A program made the translations under genes and the position numbers. A stretch of DNA of 64,000 bases from DAMCAP01 sp032059445 (lineage in GTDB: Bacteria; Bacillota; Clostridia; Oscillospirales; Ruminococcaceae), in NCBI GenBank assembly GCA_032059445.1, contig DAMCAP010000001.1, positions 146,980 through 210,979 on the forward strand. Reading direction: 5' to 3'. The notes under the pieces are model-generated. The model saw only the letters and a list, made by a program, of their open reading frames with translations, had not been told where the DNA came from and ran no database searches. This document shows positions 25,257 to 34,809 of this stretch, piece after piece. Position 1 is the first letter of the stretch, and each line of letters opens with the position of its first letter.

Positions 25257-25467
25257 CTCAGGTGTTACAATGGAGCGATTGGCAGATGATCCGTCGTGAT
25301 GCACTGTTTGATTTTATAGGCGATTTTGCCTTAGAGATTATCAATACTTGCAGCTGCTTTTGCTTAGATGCTATAATAACTAGATTGATATAAAGACTTA
25401 TAACATTGTTGCCCACAGCATATTGGGGAGCAATGTTTCATTCGGAATCCTTAAAAGGAGTGATACA

Positions 25468-27336
25468 ATGATACAGAGCTTTTTTGCGGGGCAATATGAC
25501 GTGGCCGTCATCGGTGCAGGTCATGCAGGCTGTGAAGCGGCGCTGGCTGCGGCAAGACTGGGGATGCGTACAGCCCTCTTTACCATGAGCCTCGATCAAG
25601 TGGCCAATATGCCCTGCAATCCTTCTATCGGTGGCACAGCAAAGGGGCATATCGTCTGTGAAATCGATGCTCTCGGTGGCGAAATGGGCAGAGCTGCCGA
25701 CCGCACGATGCTGCAAAGCAGGATGCTCAATCGGGGAAAGGGCCCTGCGGTTCATTCCCTGCGGGTGCAGAGTGATCGGGAGCAGTACCGCCTTTATATG
25801 AAAAAAACTGTGGAAAATACCCCCGGGCTTGACCTGATACAAGGGGAAGTCGTAGATATCGGGGTAGAAGACGGCAAGGTCCGCTCTGTGACTACCGCTG
25901 TAGGGGCAAATTATCAGGTTTCGGCAGTGATTATTGCCAGTGGTACCTACCTAAATGGCAAGATCTTTATCGGGGAGTATTCTCAGGAGAGTGGCCCCGA
26001 CAATGCACACCCTGCCAGAGCCCTGTCGGAGTGCTTGCAGCGTTTGGGGCTACCTCTTCGTAGGTTTAAAACAGGCACCCCTGCTAGAGTCCATGCCGAT
26101 TCCATCAACTACAGCCTGCTGGAGCTTCAGGAGGGGGACGAAGAAATCGTGCCTTTTTCCTACGATACAGACTATCCTCTGGAGAATAAAATCTGCTGTC
26201 ACATCGCCTACACCAACGCCAACACCCATCAGGTGATCACCGACAACCTACATCGTTCTCCCTTATATTCGGGGGAGATTCAAGGTGTGGGTGCGCGTTA
26301 TTGCCCCAGCATCGAAGATAAAGTGACGCGCTTTGCCGATAAACCTCGCCATCAGCTATTTATCGAGCCGATGGGGCTAGATACCAAAGAAATGTATCTG
26401 CAAGGGGTTAGTTCCTCCTTGCCTGCTGAAGTGCAGGTGCAGATCTACCGCTCCATCGAGGGGCTGGAGGATGTAAAAATCATGCGAAATGCCTATGCTA
26501 TTGAGTATGATTGCATCGACCCTCTGTACTTAAAGCCCAGCCTTGAAGTCAAGGGTGTGGGGGGATTGTTTAGCGCGGGGCAGTTTAACGGCACCTCGGG
26601 CTATGAGGAGGCTGCTGCTCAAGGGCTGATGGCAGGTATCAATAGTACTAACTATATTAAAGGCACCGATCCACTGATAATCGGGCGCAACGAGGGCTAT
26701 ATCGGCGTATTGATCGATGATCTGGTGACCAAGGGTACCAATGAGCCTTACCGGATGATGACCTCTCGCTCAGAGTATCGACTGCTGCTGCGGCAGGATA
26801 ATGCCGCTACCCGCCTTACTCCCATCGGGCGTCAGGCTGGGCTGATCAGCGATGTGCGCTGGGAGCGCTTCCTCATTGAGGAGGAGCTGCGCGCTACCCA
26901 GAAGCAAAGGCTGGAGCAGACCACCATTGCCCCCTCTGAGGGCTTAAACCAGCTGCTGACCACCCTTGGCACCAGCCCTGTTACCAGTGGAGTCAAGCTG
27001 GCAGAGCTGATGCGCCGACCTCAGATCGGTTATCGAGAGCTGGCAGAGTTTGACCCTGAGCGCCCTGAGCTGCCCCTGCGGGTGCAGCATCAGCTTGAGA
27101 TTGAGATCAAGTATGAGGGCTATATTAAGAAGCAAGAGGCTCAGGTGGGCGCTATGGAGCGTTATCAGGAGATCGACATCAGCCGCCTGGATTACGATGA
27201 AATCAAGGGATTGCGGATTGAGGCGAAGGAAAAGCTTAATAAGGTTTCGCCCTTGACTTTGGCACAGGCCATGCGGATATCGGGGGTAAGCCCTGCGGAT
27301 ATTGCAGTTATTTTGATTTATCTAAAGCGAAAATAG
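25468..27336 (+). CDS. mnmG: tRNA uridine-5-carboxymethylaminomethyl modification enzyme MnmG
   Basis: 622 residues. The FAD-binding start is YDVAVIGAGHAGCEAALAAA. Further signatures are NPSIGGTAKGH, ASGTYLNGKIFIGE, RFKTGTPAR, and FSAGQFNGTSGYEEAAAQG near residue 370. The C-terminal helical domain recruits MnmE. The start is the ATG at 25468, eight bases past AAAAGGAG; the frame extends back to 25423 without a site. It acts with MnmE on tRNA U34. Length and all motifs are normal. Confidence 0.97.
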   Translation: MIQSFFAGQYDVAVIGAGHAGCEAALAAARLGMRTALFTMSLDQVANMPCNPSIGGTAKGHIVCEIDALGGEMGRAADRTMLQSRMLNRGKGPAVHSLRVQSDREQYRLYMKKTVENTPGLDLIQGEVVDIGVEDGKVRSVTTAVGANYQVSAVIIASGTYLNGKIFIGEYSQESGPDNAHPARALSECLQRLGLPLRRFKTGTPARVHADSINYSLLELQEGDEEIVPFSYDTDYPLENKICCHIAYTNANTHQVITDNLHRSPLYSGEIQGVGARYCPSIEDKVTRFADKPRHQLFIEPMGLDTKEMYLQGVSSSLPAEVQVQIYRSIEGLEDVKIMRNAYAIEYDCIDPLYLKPSLEVKGVGGLFSAGQFNGTSGYEEAAAQGLMAGINSTNYIKGTDPLIIGRNEGYIGVLIDDLVTKGTNEPYRMMTSRSEYRLLLRQDNAATRLTPIGRQAGLISDVRWERFLIEEELRATQKQRLEQTTIAPSEGLNQLLTTLGTSPVTSGVKLAELMRRPQIGYRELAEFDPERPELPLRVQHQLEIEIKYEGYIKKQEAQVGAMERYQEIDISRLDYDEIKGLRIEAKEKLNKVSPLTLAQAMRISGVSPADIAVILIYLKRK

Positions 27337-27398
27337 CCAAGTTATTCTGCGTTTAACATCCTTTTGGTAAAATATAAGAACAGCAGGGAGCAAGATAG

Positions 27399-28109
27399 AT
27401 GATAGATAAGGACTTTTTACGGCAAACAGCCTTGGAAATGGGCATAGAGCTCAGCGAAAGCCAGCTGGAGCGCTTCGCGATCTATGGGCAGGAGCTGGTG
27501 AGCTATAACGAAAAGGTCAACCTGACCGCCATCACCGACCCTGAGGGGATCGCCATCAAGCATTTTGTGGACAGCATTGCTCTAAATAAGCTCTATGAGA
27601 TCCCTCACGGGGCAAGCCTTGCTGATGTAGGCACTGGGGCAGGGTTCCCTTCTTTGCCACTAGGGGTTGTGCGCCCAGATCTAAAGATCACCTTGATCGA
27701 TAGTCTGGCTAAGCGCATTACCTTCCTCCAGCTGATCTCGAAGCTCCTAGGGCAGAAGAATACGACCATCCATGCCAGAGCGGAGCAGGCAGGTATCGAC
27801 CCCAAGCTACGAGAGAAGTTTGACGTAGTGACCGCCAGGGCGGTGGCTGAGCTGCGGGTGCTCTGTGAGTATTGCCTGCCTTTTGTAAAGGTTGGCGGGG
27901 TGCTGCTGGCGCTCAAAGGCCCAGACTGCGGTGAGGAGATCGGCAATGCAGCCAATGCAGTTTCGATCTTAGGGGGCGGCGAGCTACAGACTAAGGAGTA
28001 TACCCTGCCTGATGGCAGTGGAAGAACACTGGTAATTATTAAAAAGCTAAGCCCTACCCCAGCCAAATACCCAAGGCAGCGGGTGAAGCTCAACGAAAAG
28101 CCCCTGTAG
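27399..28109 (+). CDS. rsmG: 16S rRNA (guanine-527-N7) methyltransferase RsmG
   Basis: 236 residues with the SAM-binding LADVGTGAGFPSLPLGVVRP and the second motif ITLIDSLAKRITFL. VTARAVAELRVLCEYCLP and the closing PRQRVKLNEKPL are family-typical. The start follows CAGGGAGCAAGATAG. It is the last gene of the mnmE-mnmG-rsmG series. In many relatives parA and parB follow here; in this window they do not. The last 55 bases of the gene have a degenerate copy 50 bases downstream. Confidence 0.96.
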   Translation: MIDKDFLRQTALEMGIELSESQLERFAIYGQELVSYNEKVNLTAITDPEGIAIKHFVDSIALNKLYEIPHGASLADVGTGAGFPSLPLGVVRPDLKITLIDSLAKRITFLQLISKLLGQKNTTIHARAEQAGIDPKLREKFDVVTARAVAELRVLCEYCLPFVKVGGVLLALKGPDCGEEIGNAANAVSILGGGELQTKEYTLPDGSGRTLVIIKKLSPTPAKYPRQRVKLNEKPL

Positions 28110-28111
28110 AG
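28055..28111 (+). repeat. Direct repeat, copy A (3' end of rsmG)
   Basis: Contains CCAGCCAAATACCCAAGG, then AGCGGGT, and AAAAGCCCC. Its partner is at 28161-28214, with about three quarters of positions matching by eye. Confidence 0.7.
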
Positions 28112-28436
28112 TGGGAATATGCTCTAGCACTATTGCCAGACGGTAAGAGTTTAAATACACCCACCCAGCCAAAACCCAAGGTAGCGGGTAAAATAGAGCC
28201 AAGCCCCACAGAAAGCAAGAAACTTTAGGCGATCCGTAAAAGGCCATTGCCTAAAGCTCTTGTCATTAACTAGTGCTGCTGCTCAGACTTAGAAGCAATG
28301 GAAGCTTATCAGAGTTACCTTTAAGAGGTTAACCAACAATAGAAAAATACTTTTGACCAATCAGCTTATCCTCTACCCCCCTCAAACTATGGTTAATGGG
28401 GATCAGCTATATCAATAGCCACTGTAAGGAGTCATC
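28110..28436. other. Intergenic stretch between rsmG and the PLP-enzyme gene
   Basis: Holds the degenerate duplicate of the rsmG end (28161-28214). I see no confident promoter, terminator or gene. Confidence 0.6.
28161..28214 (+). repeat. Direct repeat, copy B (intergenic)
   Basis: Contains CCAGCCAAAACCCAAGG, then AGCGGGT and AAGCCCCACAG, in the same order as copy A within rsmG, with small deletions. It is no longer in a reading frame, so it looks like a decayed partial duplication. Confidence 0.7.
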
Positions 28437-29705
28437 ATGGAAAATCAGTTTTTTATAGTATCGCCTCAGCTGCTGGCGCTTGCAAATGAAGCAGAGCAAA
28501 GAGCAGCCGACGCTTTTGCCCGTATTGAGGCGAATGAGCACTACAATGGGCAGAAGGTACTAAGCGCCTTTATCAACAATCATATCTCTGCTGCTCACCT
28601 AAGCGGCACCACGGGCTACGGCTATGATGATCGAGGTAGAGATACGCTTGATCGGGTCTTTGCCCAGATTTTTGGCTGTGAAGATGCATTGGTAAGGCAT
28701 AATTTTATGTCGGGTACTCATGCCTTGACTACGGCGCTATTTGGCGTCCTTCGGCCGGGAGATGTGATGGTTTCGCTGACTGGCAAGCCCTACGACACTC
28801 TCGAGGAGGTTATTGGGATCCGTGGGCAGGGTGGCGGCAGCCTCAAGGATTGGGGAGTCCACTATCGTCAGGTAGAGCTTAAAGAAGACGGCACTCTAGA
28901 CGCCGACGCTTGCATCACTGCCTGTAAGGGAGCCAAGATGGCTTATTTGCAGCGCTCAAGGGGATACTCCCTGCGCCCTTCGGTAACGGTTACCGAGATA
29001 GGTCAGCTTTGCAGTCGCATCAAGGCCGAAAACCCCGATATCATCTTTATGGTTGATAATTGCTACGGCGAGTTTGTAGAGCAAAAGGAGCCTACCGACG
29101 TAGGTGCTGACTTAATTGTAGGCTCTCTGATCAAAAACCCCGGCGGTGGCATCGCCAAGACTGGTGGATACATTGCAGGCAGGGCAGACCTGATCACACT
29201 CTGTGCCAATCGTCTTTCTTCCCCCGGGGTAGGGCGTGAGGTAGGCTGCTCACTAGACGAGCTAAGGAGCTTGTATCTGGGTATTTATTTAGCGCCTACC
29301 GTAACCGCAGCCGCTCTAAAAACCGCTGTATTTGCAGCCAGCCTTTTGGAGCTGATGGGGTATCAGGTGTACCCTAGGGCAATGGAGGAGCGCACCGATA
29401 TTATCACTGCGATCTGTCTGGGCAGCCCCGAGAAGTTGGTGCGCTTTTGTCAGGGGATCCAATCGGCTTCTCCAATTGATGCCTTTGCGTTGCCTGAGCC
29501 TTGGGATATGCCGGGCTATGATAGTCAGGTAATCATGGCGGCGGGAGCCTTTACAATGGGAGCTTCTATCGAGCTGAGTGCCGATGCTCCTATGCGGGAG
29601 CCTTATGCCGTGTGGCTGCAAGGAGGCTTGACCTACCCTACCGGTAAGATGGGCATCTTGTCGGCGGTGCAGCGAATGCTAAGTCAAGAGCAAACCGCGC
29701 TGTAA
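28437..29705 (+). CDS. Methionine gamma-lyase-family / aluminium-resistance-like PLP enzyme
   Basis: 422 residues of fold-type I, matching the family annotated as aluminium resistance protein or Met_gamma_lyase. Visible blocks are GTTGYGYDDRGRDTLDRVFA, RHNFMSGTHALTTALFGVLRPGD, MVDNCYGEFVE (cofactor Asp) and GSLIKNPGGGIAKTGGYIAG, with the Schiff-base Lys in SLIKNPGG. The substrate is not established for the family; a C-S lyase reaction is a reasonable guess. It is cytoplasmic. ATG 28437 is preceded by GTAAGGAGTCATC. It is a single-gene unit ending at a clear terminator. Confidence 0.88.
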   Translation: MENQFFIVSPQLLALANEAEQRAADAFARIEANEHYNGQKVLSAFINNHISAAHLSGTTGYGYDDRGRDTLDRVFAQIFGCEDALVRHNFMSGTHALTTALFGVLRPGDVMVSLTGKPYDTLEEVIGIRGQGGGSLKDWGVHYRQVELKEDGTLDADACITACKGAKMAYLQRSRGYSLRPSVTVTEIGQLCSRIKAENPDIIFMVDNCYGEFVEQKEPTDVGADLIVGSLIKNPGGGIAKTGGYIAGRADLITLCANRLSSPGVGREVGCSLDELRSLYLGIYLAPTVTAAALKTAVFAASLLELMGYQVYPRAMEERTDIITAICLGSPEKLVRFCQGIQSASPIDAFALPEPWDMPGYDSQVIMAAGAFTMGASIELSADAPMREPYAVWLQGGLTYPTGKMGILSAVQRMLSQEQTAL

Positions 29706-29776
29706 TATTACGCCGAATTGGATATAGAAGCGCCATAGGGTATAATTGCACAGCTTACATTAGATCAAGATTTATA

Positions 29777-29818
29777 AAGACCGTCTGGGGAGCATTGCTC
29801 CTAAGGCGGTCTTATTTT
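29777..29818 (+). terminator. Intrinsic terminator of the PLP-enzyme gene
   Basis: AAGACCGTCT/AAGGCGGTCTT stem enclosing GGGGAGCATTGCTCCT, followed by ATTTTAT. Confidence 0.85.
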
Positions 29819-29943
29819 ATGTCAGGGTTTAGCAATGAATAATAGCATACGGGCTATGCATTTTTTGCATAGCTTTGATTTTGGTGTGATTTTGGCATGA
29901 TCTGGGCTATTAAAGAAACAATAAAGACTTTTGTCGAATTATC

Positions 29944-29972
29944 TTGATATTTTAATTAAAAAATGTTAAAAT
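29944..29972 (+). promoter_or_regulatory. Promoter of the chemoreceptor gene
   Basis: TTGATA (29944-29949), a 17-base spacer, and TAAAAT (29967-29972). The leader of nearly 300 bases (29980-30271) shows no cyclic di-GMP riboswitch signature that I can recognise. Confidence 0.5.
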
Positions 29973-30271
29973 TTAGCTATTAACAAGCAAAATTATACAA
30001 AATCTCCTACATGGCTTCCCTATTTGATGTAGTCTGCATACAGTAGGCAATATTGTTTGTAAACAGGCTAAGCTACAGAATGAATAAAAAGTATCAATGG
30101 TCGATGTACTAGTAGGAAGGGTAAGACAAATGCCGGAGATCGTGTATGATTGCTTTATTGTGGCTCCAGAGGAAGGCACTCAATAAGCTAGGTGTGCTTA
30201 TGAGGTAGAGCCAGTTTGTCAGAATGAGTTTATGCCCCAAGGGAATACTCAAAATCGAAGGAGTAATAAGC

Positions 30272-31999
30272 ATGAAGAATTTGTCTGTAAGTATGAAGCT
30301 AATCATTGGTTTTGGCATAGTTCTGGCTTTCCTGTTGTTGTCTACCCTGCTTTCTTTTTACTGTATCAATACAATCAATACCCAGATTGAGCTCTATGGA
30401 GTATATACCCTGCCCAACAATACCAGCCTCTGGACGATCCGAAGAGAGATTGTATCAGCTCAGAGCTACTTGGCACGGGCCTTTATCGAGAAGAGCCCAT
30501 CGATGGTGGAGGAGATGCTGGTGCAGGCGCAGGAGGAGGGCAAAGCTGCTCTTAACGAGCTAGACAAGTATGCAGCCAATCAGAGAAACACCTCTCGTGA
30601 TCAACAGATCAAGGAGCTTCGCATCTCTTTAGAGAGGATCTTGGCTGTGCGCTCTGAAATCAGCGTATTGCTCAAAAACCCTACCGAAGAAAACCTGCAA
30701 AAGGGCTACGACTTATTTGTCGGGCAGTATATTAAGGGCTTTAATGAGGCAAGCGAGATCTTGATCGGCTTTGCCAACACAGCAAATGAACGGGCCGCAA
30801 CCCAGCGGATCGACTCTATACAAGCTCAGCAGATTGCTTGGGTCTCTCTTTCGGTTTTTGCCGTAGGGTCTTTGGCGGCCACTGTATTGGTGGGCCTTGC
30901 AATCAGAAGATCGATTTTAATCCCTGTAAAAGAAATCGAGCGGGTTTACGGTGAAATGGCAAAGGGCAATATGGGTGTTTCGGTAAATTACGAAAGTCGC
31001 GACGAGCTGGGCAGCATGGCAAAAAGCATCAAGCGCACCAATGAGCTGTTATCGGCTTATATTGACGATATTTCTGAGAAATTGGGGCAGATCTCAGAGG
31101 GGGATCTGCGTGTTGCTGTAGATATGGAGTATATCGGCGATTTTGCTGCCATCAAGCATGCCATGGAAGAAACTACGCTTTCTTTAAACCAAACTCTCAG
31201 CATCATCAACAACGCCGCCGAGGAGGTAAGCACTGGTGCCGCTCAGGTGTCAACCGGTGCACAGGCTCTTGCAGCGGGCTCTACCGAGCAGGCCGCCACT
31301 GTAGAGGAGCTGAGTGTTTCGATTGCGAGAATCTCTGAGCAAGCGGTAGATAACTCTTCCAATGTAAGGGTTGCAAGCCGATATGTAGATCAGGCTGGTG
31401 CGGGCGTAACCACCGGAAACGAATATATGAAGCAGCTGACTCAAGCAATGGAGGAGATCGGCAATGTATCAAACGACATTACCAAGATCACCAAGATGAT
31501 TGAAGACATTGCCTTCCAGACCAATATTCTAGCGCTCAATGCCACGATTGAGGCAGCTAGGGCAGGTGCAGCGGGCAAGGGCTTTGCAGTGGTTGCCGAT
31601 GAGGTGCGCAATCTGGCGGCAAAATCGGCAGAAGCTGCCAAGCAGACCTCCCATCTCATCGCCGAGTCGGTATCTACAATAGAAAAGGGCACTGAGCTCA
31701 CCAGCCAGACGGCTCAGATCTTAAGCGAGGTAGAGCAAAAAGCCCTGATAATCAAAGAACGCATCACAAAGATTGACCAAGCTTCTGCGGAGCAGGCAGC
31801 AGCAATCGAGCAGATCAAGCTGGGGCTTAATCAAGTATCCTCAGTGGTGCAAAACAATGCGGCAACCGCTGAAGAAAACTCTGCTTCTAGTGAGGAGATG
31901 TCGGCACAGGCTCTTACCTTGCGTCGAGAGGTTGGCAAGTTTCGTTTGTATGAGACACATCAAAATAACAGAGGCAAGGCGGCTGCACTGGTGTTGTAG
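30272..31999 (+). CDS. Methyl-accepting chemotaxis protein
   Basis: About 575 residues. A first membrane helix (LIIGFGIVLAFLLLSTLLSF) is followed by an external four-helix-bundle sensor of about 150 residues. The second membrane helix is VSLSVFAVGSLAATVLVGLA. A HAMP domain (IRRSILIPVKEIERVYGEMAKGN region) leads into a long signalling coiled coil. Its hairpin tip, IAFQTNILALNATIEAARAG followed by GKGFAVVADEVRNLAAKS, is canonical for contact with CheA and CheW. The start is set at ATG 30272 because GAAGGAGTAATAAG precedes it. The ligand is unknown. No che genes are in the window. Confidence 0.93.
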   Translation: MKNLSVSMKLIIGFGIVLAFLLLSTLLSFYCINTINTQIELYGVYTLPNNTSLWTIRREIVSAQSYLARAFIEKSPSMVEEMLVQAQEEGKAALNELDKYAANQRNTSRDQQIKELRISLERILAVRSEISVLLKNPTEENLQKGYDLFVGQYIKGFNEASEILIGFANTANERAATQRIDSIQAQQIAWVSLSVFAVGSLAATVLVGLAIRRSILIPVKEIERVYGEMAKGNMGVSVNYESRDELGSMAKSIKRTNELLSAYIDDISEKLGQISEGDLRVAVDMEYIGDFAAIKHAMEETTLSLNQTLSIINNAAEEVSTGAAQVSTGAQALAAGSTEQAATVEELSVSIARISEQAVDNSSNVRVASRYVDQAGAGVTTGNEYMKQLTQAMEEIGNVSNDITKITKMIEDIAFQTNILALNATIEAARAGAAGKGFAVVADEVRNLAAKSAEAAKQTSHLIAESVSTIEKGTELTSQTAQILSEVEQKALIIKERITKIDQASAEQAAAIEQIKLGLNQVSSVVQNNAATAEENSASSEEMSAQALTLRREVGKFRLYETHQNNRGKAAALVL

Positions 32000-32022
32000 A
32001 TCCCCAATTATCCATTAGAATG

Positions 32023-32083
32023 AGCAGCAGGACTTCGCCGAGCAAAGGGGTTTACCCCAAGCTTGGTGTGGACTGCTGCTTTT
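32023..32083 (+). terminator. Terminator of the chemoreceptor gene
   Basis: AGCAGCAG and CTGCTGCT arms with an inner GGGG/CCCC hairpin, then TTTT. Confidence 0.75.
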
Positions 32084-32181
32084 ACAAACTTTTTGATAAA
32101 TTTTGTATGAATTTAGGGAGCTTTGGCCTTATAATAGAGAGGTATTTCTGATTTCGTTGACTTTTGAGTAGGAGGGATGCA

Positions 32182-34797
32182 ATGGGAACCATGCCTGTGT
32201 ATCGGAAAGTCGGCTTCGTGCTGGCGCTGCTATCGATTTTAGGGATTTTTGTAGTAGGAGCAGGCTCTATCTTTTACGTCTCGAATAGCAGCCGACAAAC
32301 CATCGATGAAATCAACCGCATGCGTAGCAGCAGTGCCCTTTCTACCATGGATTCCGTGATCAAGTATTACAGCCTTGGCTCAAAAATGGCTGCTGAAACC
32401 CTATCAAAGGATCCTGAGGTGATCCTTGCATTGGAGCAAGGCGATAAGGCTACCGTGGTGGCTGTGGCGCAGCAGGCTGTGCGTGCCATGGGGCTCAATA
32501 TTGATCTAATTACCTTTACCGATATGCAGGGCAGGGTATTTGCCCGCAGCCATAGCACGATAACTGGGGATTTGATAGTCAACCAGCAAAACATCCGCTC
32601 TGCACTGCAAGGGGAGAGCAGCACCCAAATTGAGATGGGCAGTCAGGTGGGGCTAAGCGCCCGCACTGGCACACCGATCCAAAATCATAAGGGGGAGCTC
32701 ATTGGGGTGGTATCTGTGGGGTATTCACTGGTGAGCGAGGCCTTTGTAGACGCCATGAAAGAAACTACCGGCAACGAGTTTACTGTATTTATCGGTGATC
32801 GCAGAGCGAGTACTACGATCTTTAAGGATGGTAAGCGTGCGGTGGGCACCAAGCTTGACCCTCATATTGCAGAGATCGTATTGGATCAAAAACAGGTGTA
32901 TACTGGGGAGGCAAAGGTCATTGGCATGCCCTATGCTACAGCTTACCGCCCGATTTTGGATTATGAGGGCAATGCCATAGGTGCTTTTTTTACCGGGGTA
33001 TCTACTGCTGGGGTCAACAACCTGCGCAGGCAGGCGATCCTCAATGCAGCGATCATAGAGCTGCTGATTATGAGCTTGGTGATTGCTGTGATGCTGCTTT
33101 ATGTACGCAAAATCATCACCAAGCCCTTAGCCGATATGGCAAAGACTGCCGAGCAGATCACCCGAGGCAATATGGATGTGGTGATCACCCACAGCTCTCA
33201 AAATGAGCTCGGGATACTGGCAGACGCCCTACGCACCATGATTGCCAGGATGCGTAGCTACATCGAAGACCTATGCCGCAGGGAGGAAGAGCTGATCGTT
33301 GCTCTGTATCAGGCGGAGGAGGCAGAGCAGGCTAAATCACAGTTTCTTGCCAACATGAGCCATGAAATACGTACCCCAATGAATGCCGTCATCGGTATGG
33401 CATACTTAACTCTTAAAACCGAGCTGAGCCCCAAGCAAAGAGACTATGTGAGCAAAATCCACATTGCCGCCACATCTCTGCTAGGCATCATCAATGAAAT
33501 TTTGGATTTCTCAAAGATTGAATCAGGCAAAATGAAGCTGGAAAACATTGAATTTGAGCTGGAGAATGTAATCGAAAACGCAGTGATGTTTATCAGCAGG
33601 CAAGCTCACGAAAAAGGTCTGGAGTTTGTATGTCATATATCGCCTCGTATACCGTCGGGGATAATGGGTGACCCTTTAAGGCTCTCGGAGATCCTCTCTA
33701 ATTTAGTGGGCAATGCAGTGAAGTTTACCGAAAAAGGGGAGGTTGCCATCGAGGTCAGCCTTCTTGAGCAGGAGCTCAGTCGTGTGCGGCTTTGCTTTGC
33801 CGTTCGGGATACCGGTATTGGCATAACTGCTGATCAGCAGAAGTTTCTGTTTAACGCCTTTACCCAAGCCGATAGCTCTACCACCCGCAGGTTTGGAGGT
33901 ACAGGGCTGGGGCTTGCTATCAGCAAAGGGCTTGCTGAGCTCATGGGCGGTAGGCTGGAGGTAAGCAGTCAGCTGGGGGTTGGCAGTATCTTTACCTTTA
34001 GCGCATGGTTTGATGTGACTGAGGTACCCAGTGCTGCTCCTAAGCTTATCCCACGGCATATGCGGCATAAGAGGGTGCTGGTGATCGATGACAATAAAGC
34101 TGCCCGCGATACCCTAGCGGAGTACCTTGAGGCTATGCAGCTGCGGGTAGATACTGTAGAATCTGAGGAGGAGGCAATGGAAGCCTTGATGCAGGCGGAT
34201 GCCGATGATCCCTTTGACCTTGTATTTGTAGACTGGCAGATCAATGGTGTAGACGGCGTAGAGATATCGGCCACAATCAAGTGCTCCTGTACCTTGGTAC
34301 ATATGCCAGAGGTAGTGCTCCTTACAGCGCCCGATCAGGAGGATAGCTGCCCATATCTACCGGGGGGTGCCGTCGACAGTGTGTTGATCAAGCCGGTGAG
34401 CCAATCAATCCTATATGAGTATTTAGTAAAGCAGTTTATGCCTGCCCCTTCAAGTGGTATAAGAGCTTATGATGGGCAGAAGAATATACTCTCGGGCTGC
34501 TCCGAGCATAGAGGAGCAGAGGCAGAGGGTGGTACCATCTTGCTAGATTGTGGGCAATCGAGCCTACAGCTGATGCAAGGCTGTACCATTAATCCGGAGG
34601 ACTCTGGGGAGCTTTGTGGGCTGCTCCTTTTGCTGCGAGAAAGCAATCTGGAGGCTGTGGGGCTCTTTAAGAAGCAGAGCACTCGGCTTCGGCAGTTGAT
34701 GCGTGGGGCAGATTTTGGGGCGATGGAGCGCTGTATCGTCCATCTCGAGCTGAGAGAAGCTGCAAGGCTGCTGGAGCGATACATATCGGTGGAATAG
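32182..34797 (+). CDS. Membrane hybrid sensor histidine kinase
   Basis: 871 residues. TM1 (about 11-33), an external single-Cache-like sensor (35-285) with FTDMQGRVFARSH and GVVSVGYSL, and TM2 (about 290-307). HAMP (308-362). The HisKA H-box FLANMSHEIRTPMNAVIGM has the phospho-His at 394. HATPase blocks NLVGNAVKFT, DTGIGI and GGTGLGLAIS are intact. The receiver domain RVLVIDDN has its phospho-Asp at 684. A roughly 100-residue C-terminal region (LLLLLRESNLEAVGLFKK) resembles an Hpt bundle but shows no clear phospho-His. The start is the ATG at 32182 after GGAGGG. It heads a cluster with an HD-GYP response regulator 12 bases downstream, its likely phosphorelay partner. Confidence 0.92.
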   Translation: MGTMPVYRKVGFVLALLSILGIFVVGAGSIFYVSNSSRQTIDEINRMRSSSALSTMDSVIKYYSLGSKMAAETLSKDPEVILALEQGDKATVVAVAQQAVRAMGLNIDLITFTDMQGRVFARSHSTITGDLIVNQQNIRSALQGESSTQIEMGSQVGLSARTGTPIQNHKGELIGVVSVGYSLVSEAFVDAMKETTGNEFTVFIGDRRASTTIFKDGKRAVGTKLDPHIAEIVLDQKQVYTGEAKVIGMPYATAYRPILDYEGNAIGAFFTGVSTAGVNNLRRQAILNAAIIELLIMSLVIAVMLLYVRKIITKPLADMAKTAEQITRGNMDVVITHSSQNELGILADALRTMIARMRSYIEDLCRREEELIVALYQAEEAEQAKSQFLANMSHEIRTPMNAVIGMAYLTLKTELSPKQRDYVSKIHIAATSLLGIINEILDFSKIESGKMKLENIEFELENVIENAVMFISRQAHEKGLEFVCHISPRIPSGIMGDPLRLSEILSNLVGNAVKFTEKGEVAIEVSLLEQELSRVRLCFAVRDTGIGITADQQKFLFNAFTQADSSTTRRFGGTGLGLAISKGLAELMGGRLEVSSQLGVGSIFTFSAWFDVTEVPSAAPKLIPRHMRHKRVLVIDDNKAARDTLAEYLEAMQLRVDTVESEEEAMEALMQADADDPFDLVFVDWQINGVDGVEISATIKCSCTLVHMPEVVLLTAPDQEDSCPYLPGGAVDSVLIKPVSQSILYEYLVKQFMPAPSSGIRAYDGQKNILSGCSEHRGAEAEGGTILLDCGQSSLQLMQGCTINPEDSGELCGLLLLLRESNLEAVGLFKKQSTRLRQLMRGADFGAMERCIVHLELREAARLLERYISVE

Positions 34798-34809
34798 GAG
34801 GTAAAGAGC

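Noticed and set aside
29881..29916. GG-N10-GC pattern resembling a sigma-54 promoter before the chemoreceptor
   Set aside because: Only the GG/GC pair fits (TTGGCATGATCTGGGCT); the TTGC element is missing and a better sigma-A-type promoter lies at 29944.
29980..30271. Long chemoreceptor leader considered as a cyclic di-GMP riboswitch
   Set aside because: I could not find the conserved GEMM core or its tetraloop-receptor pattern.
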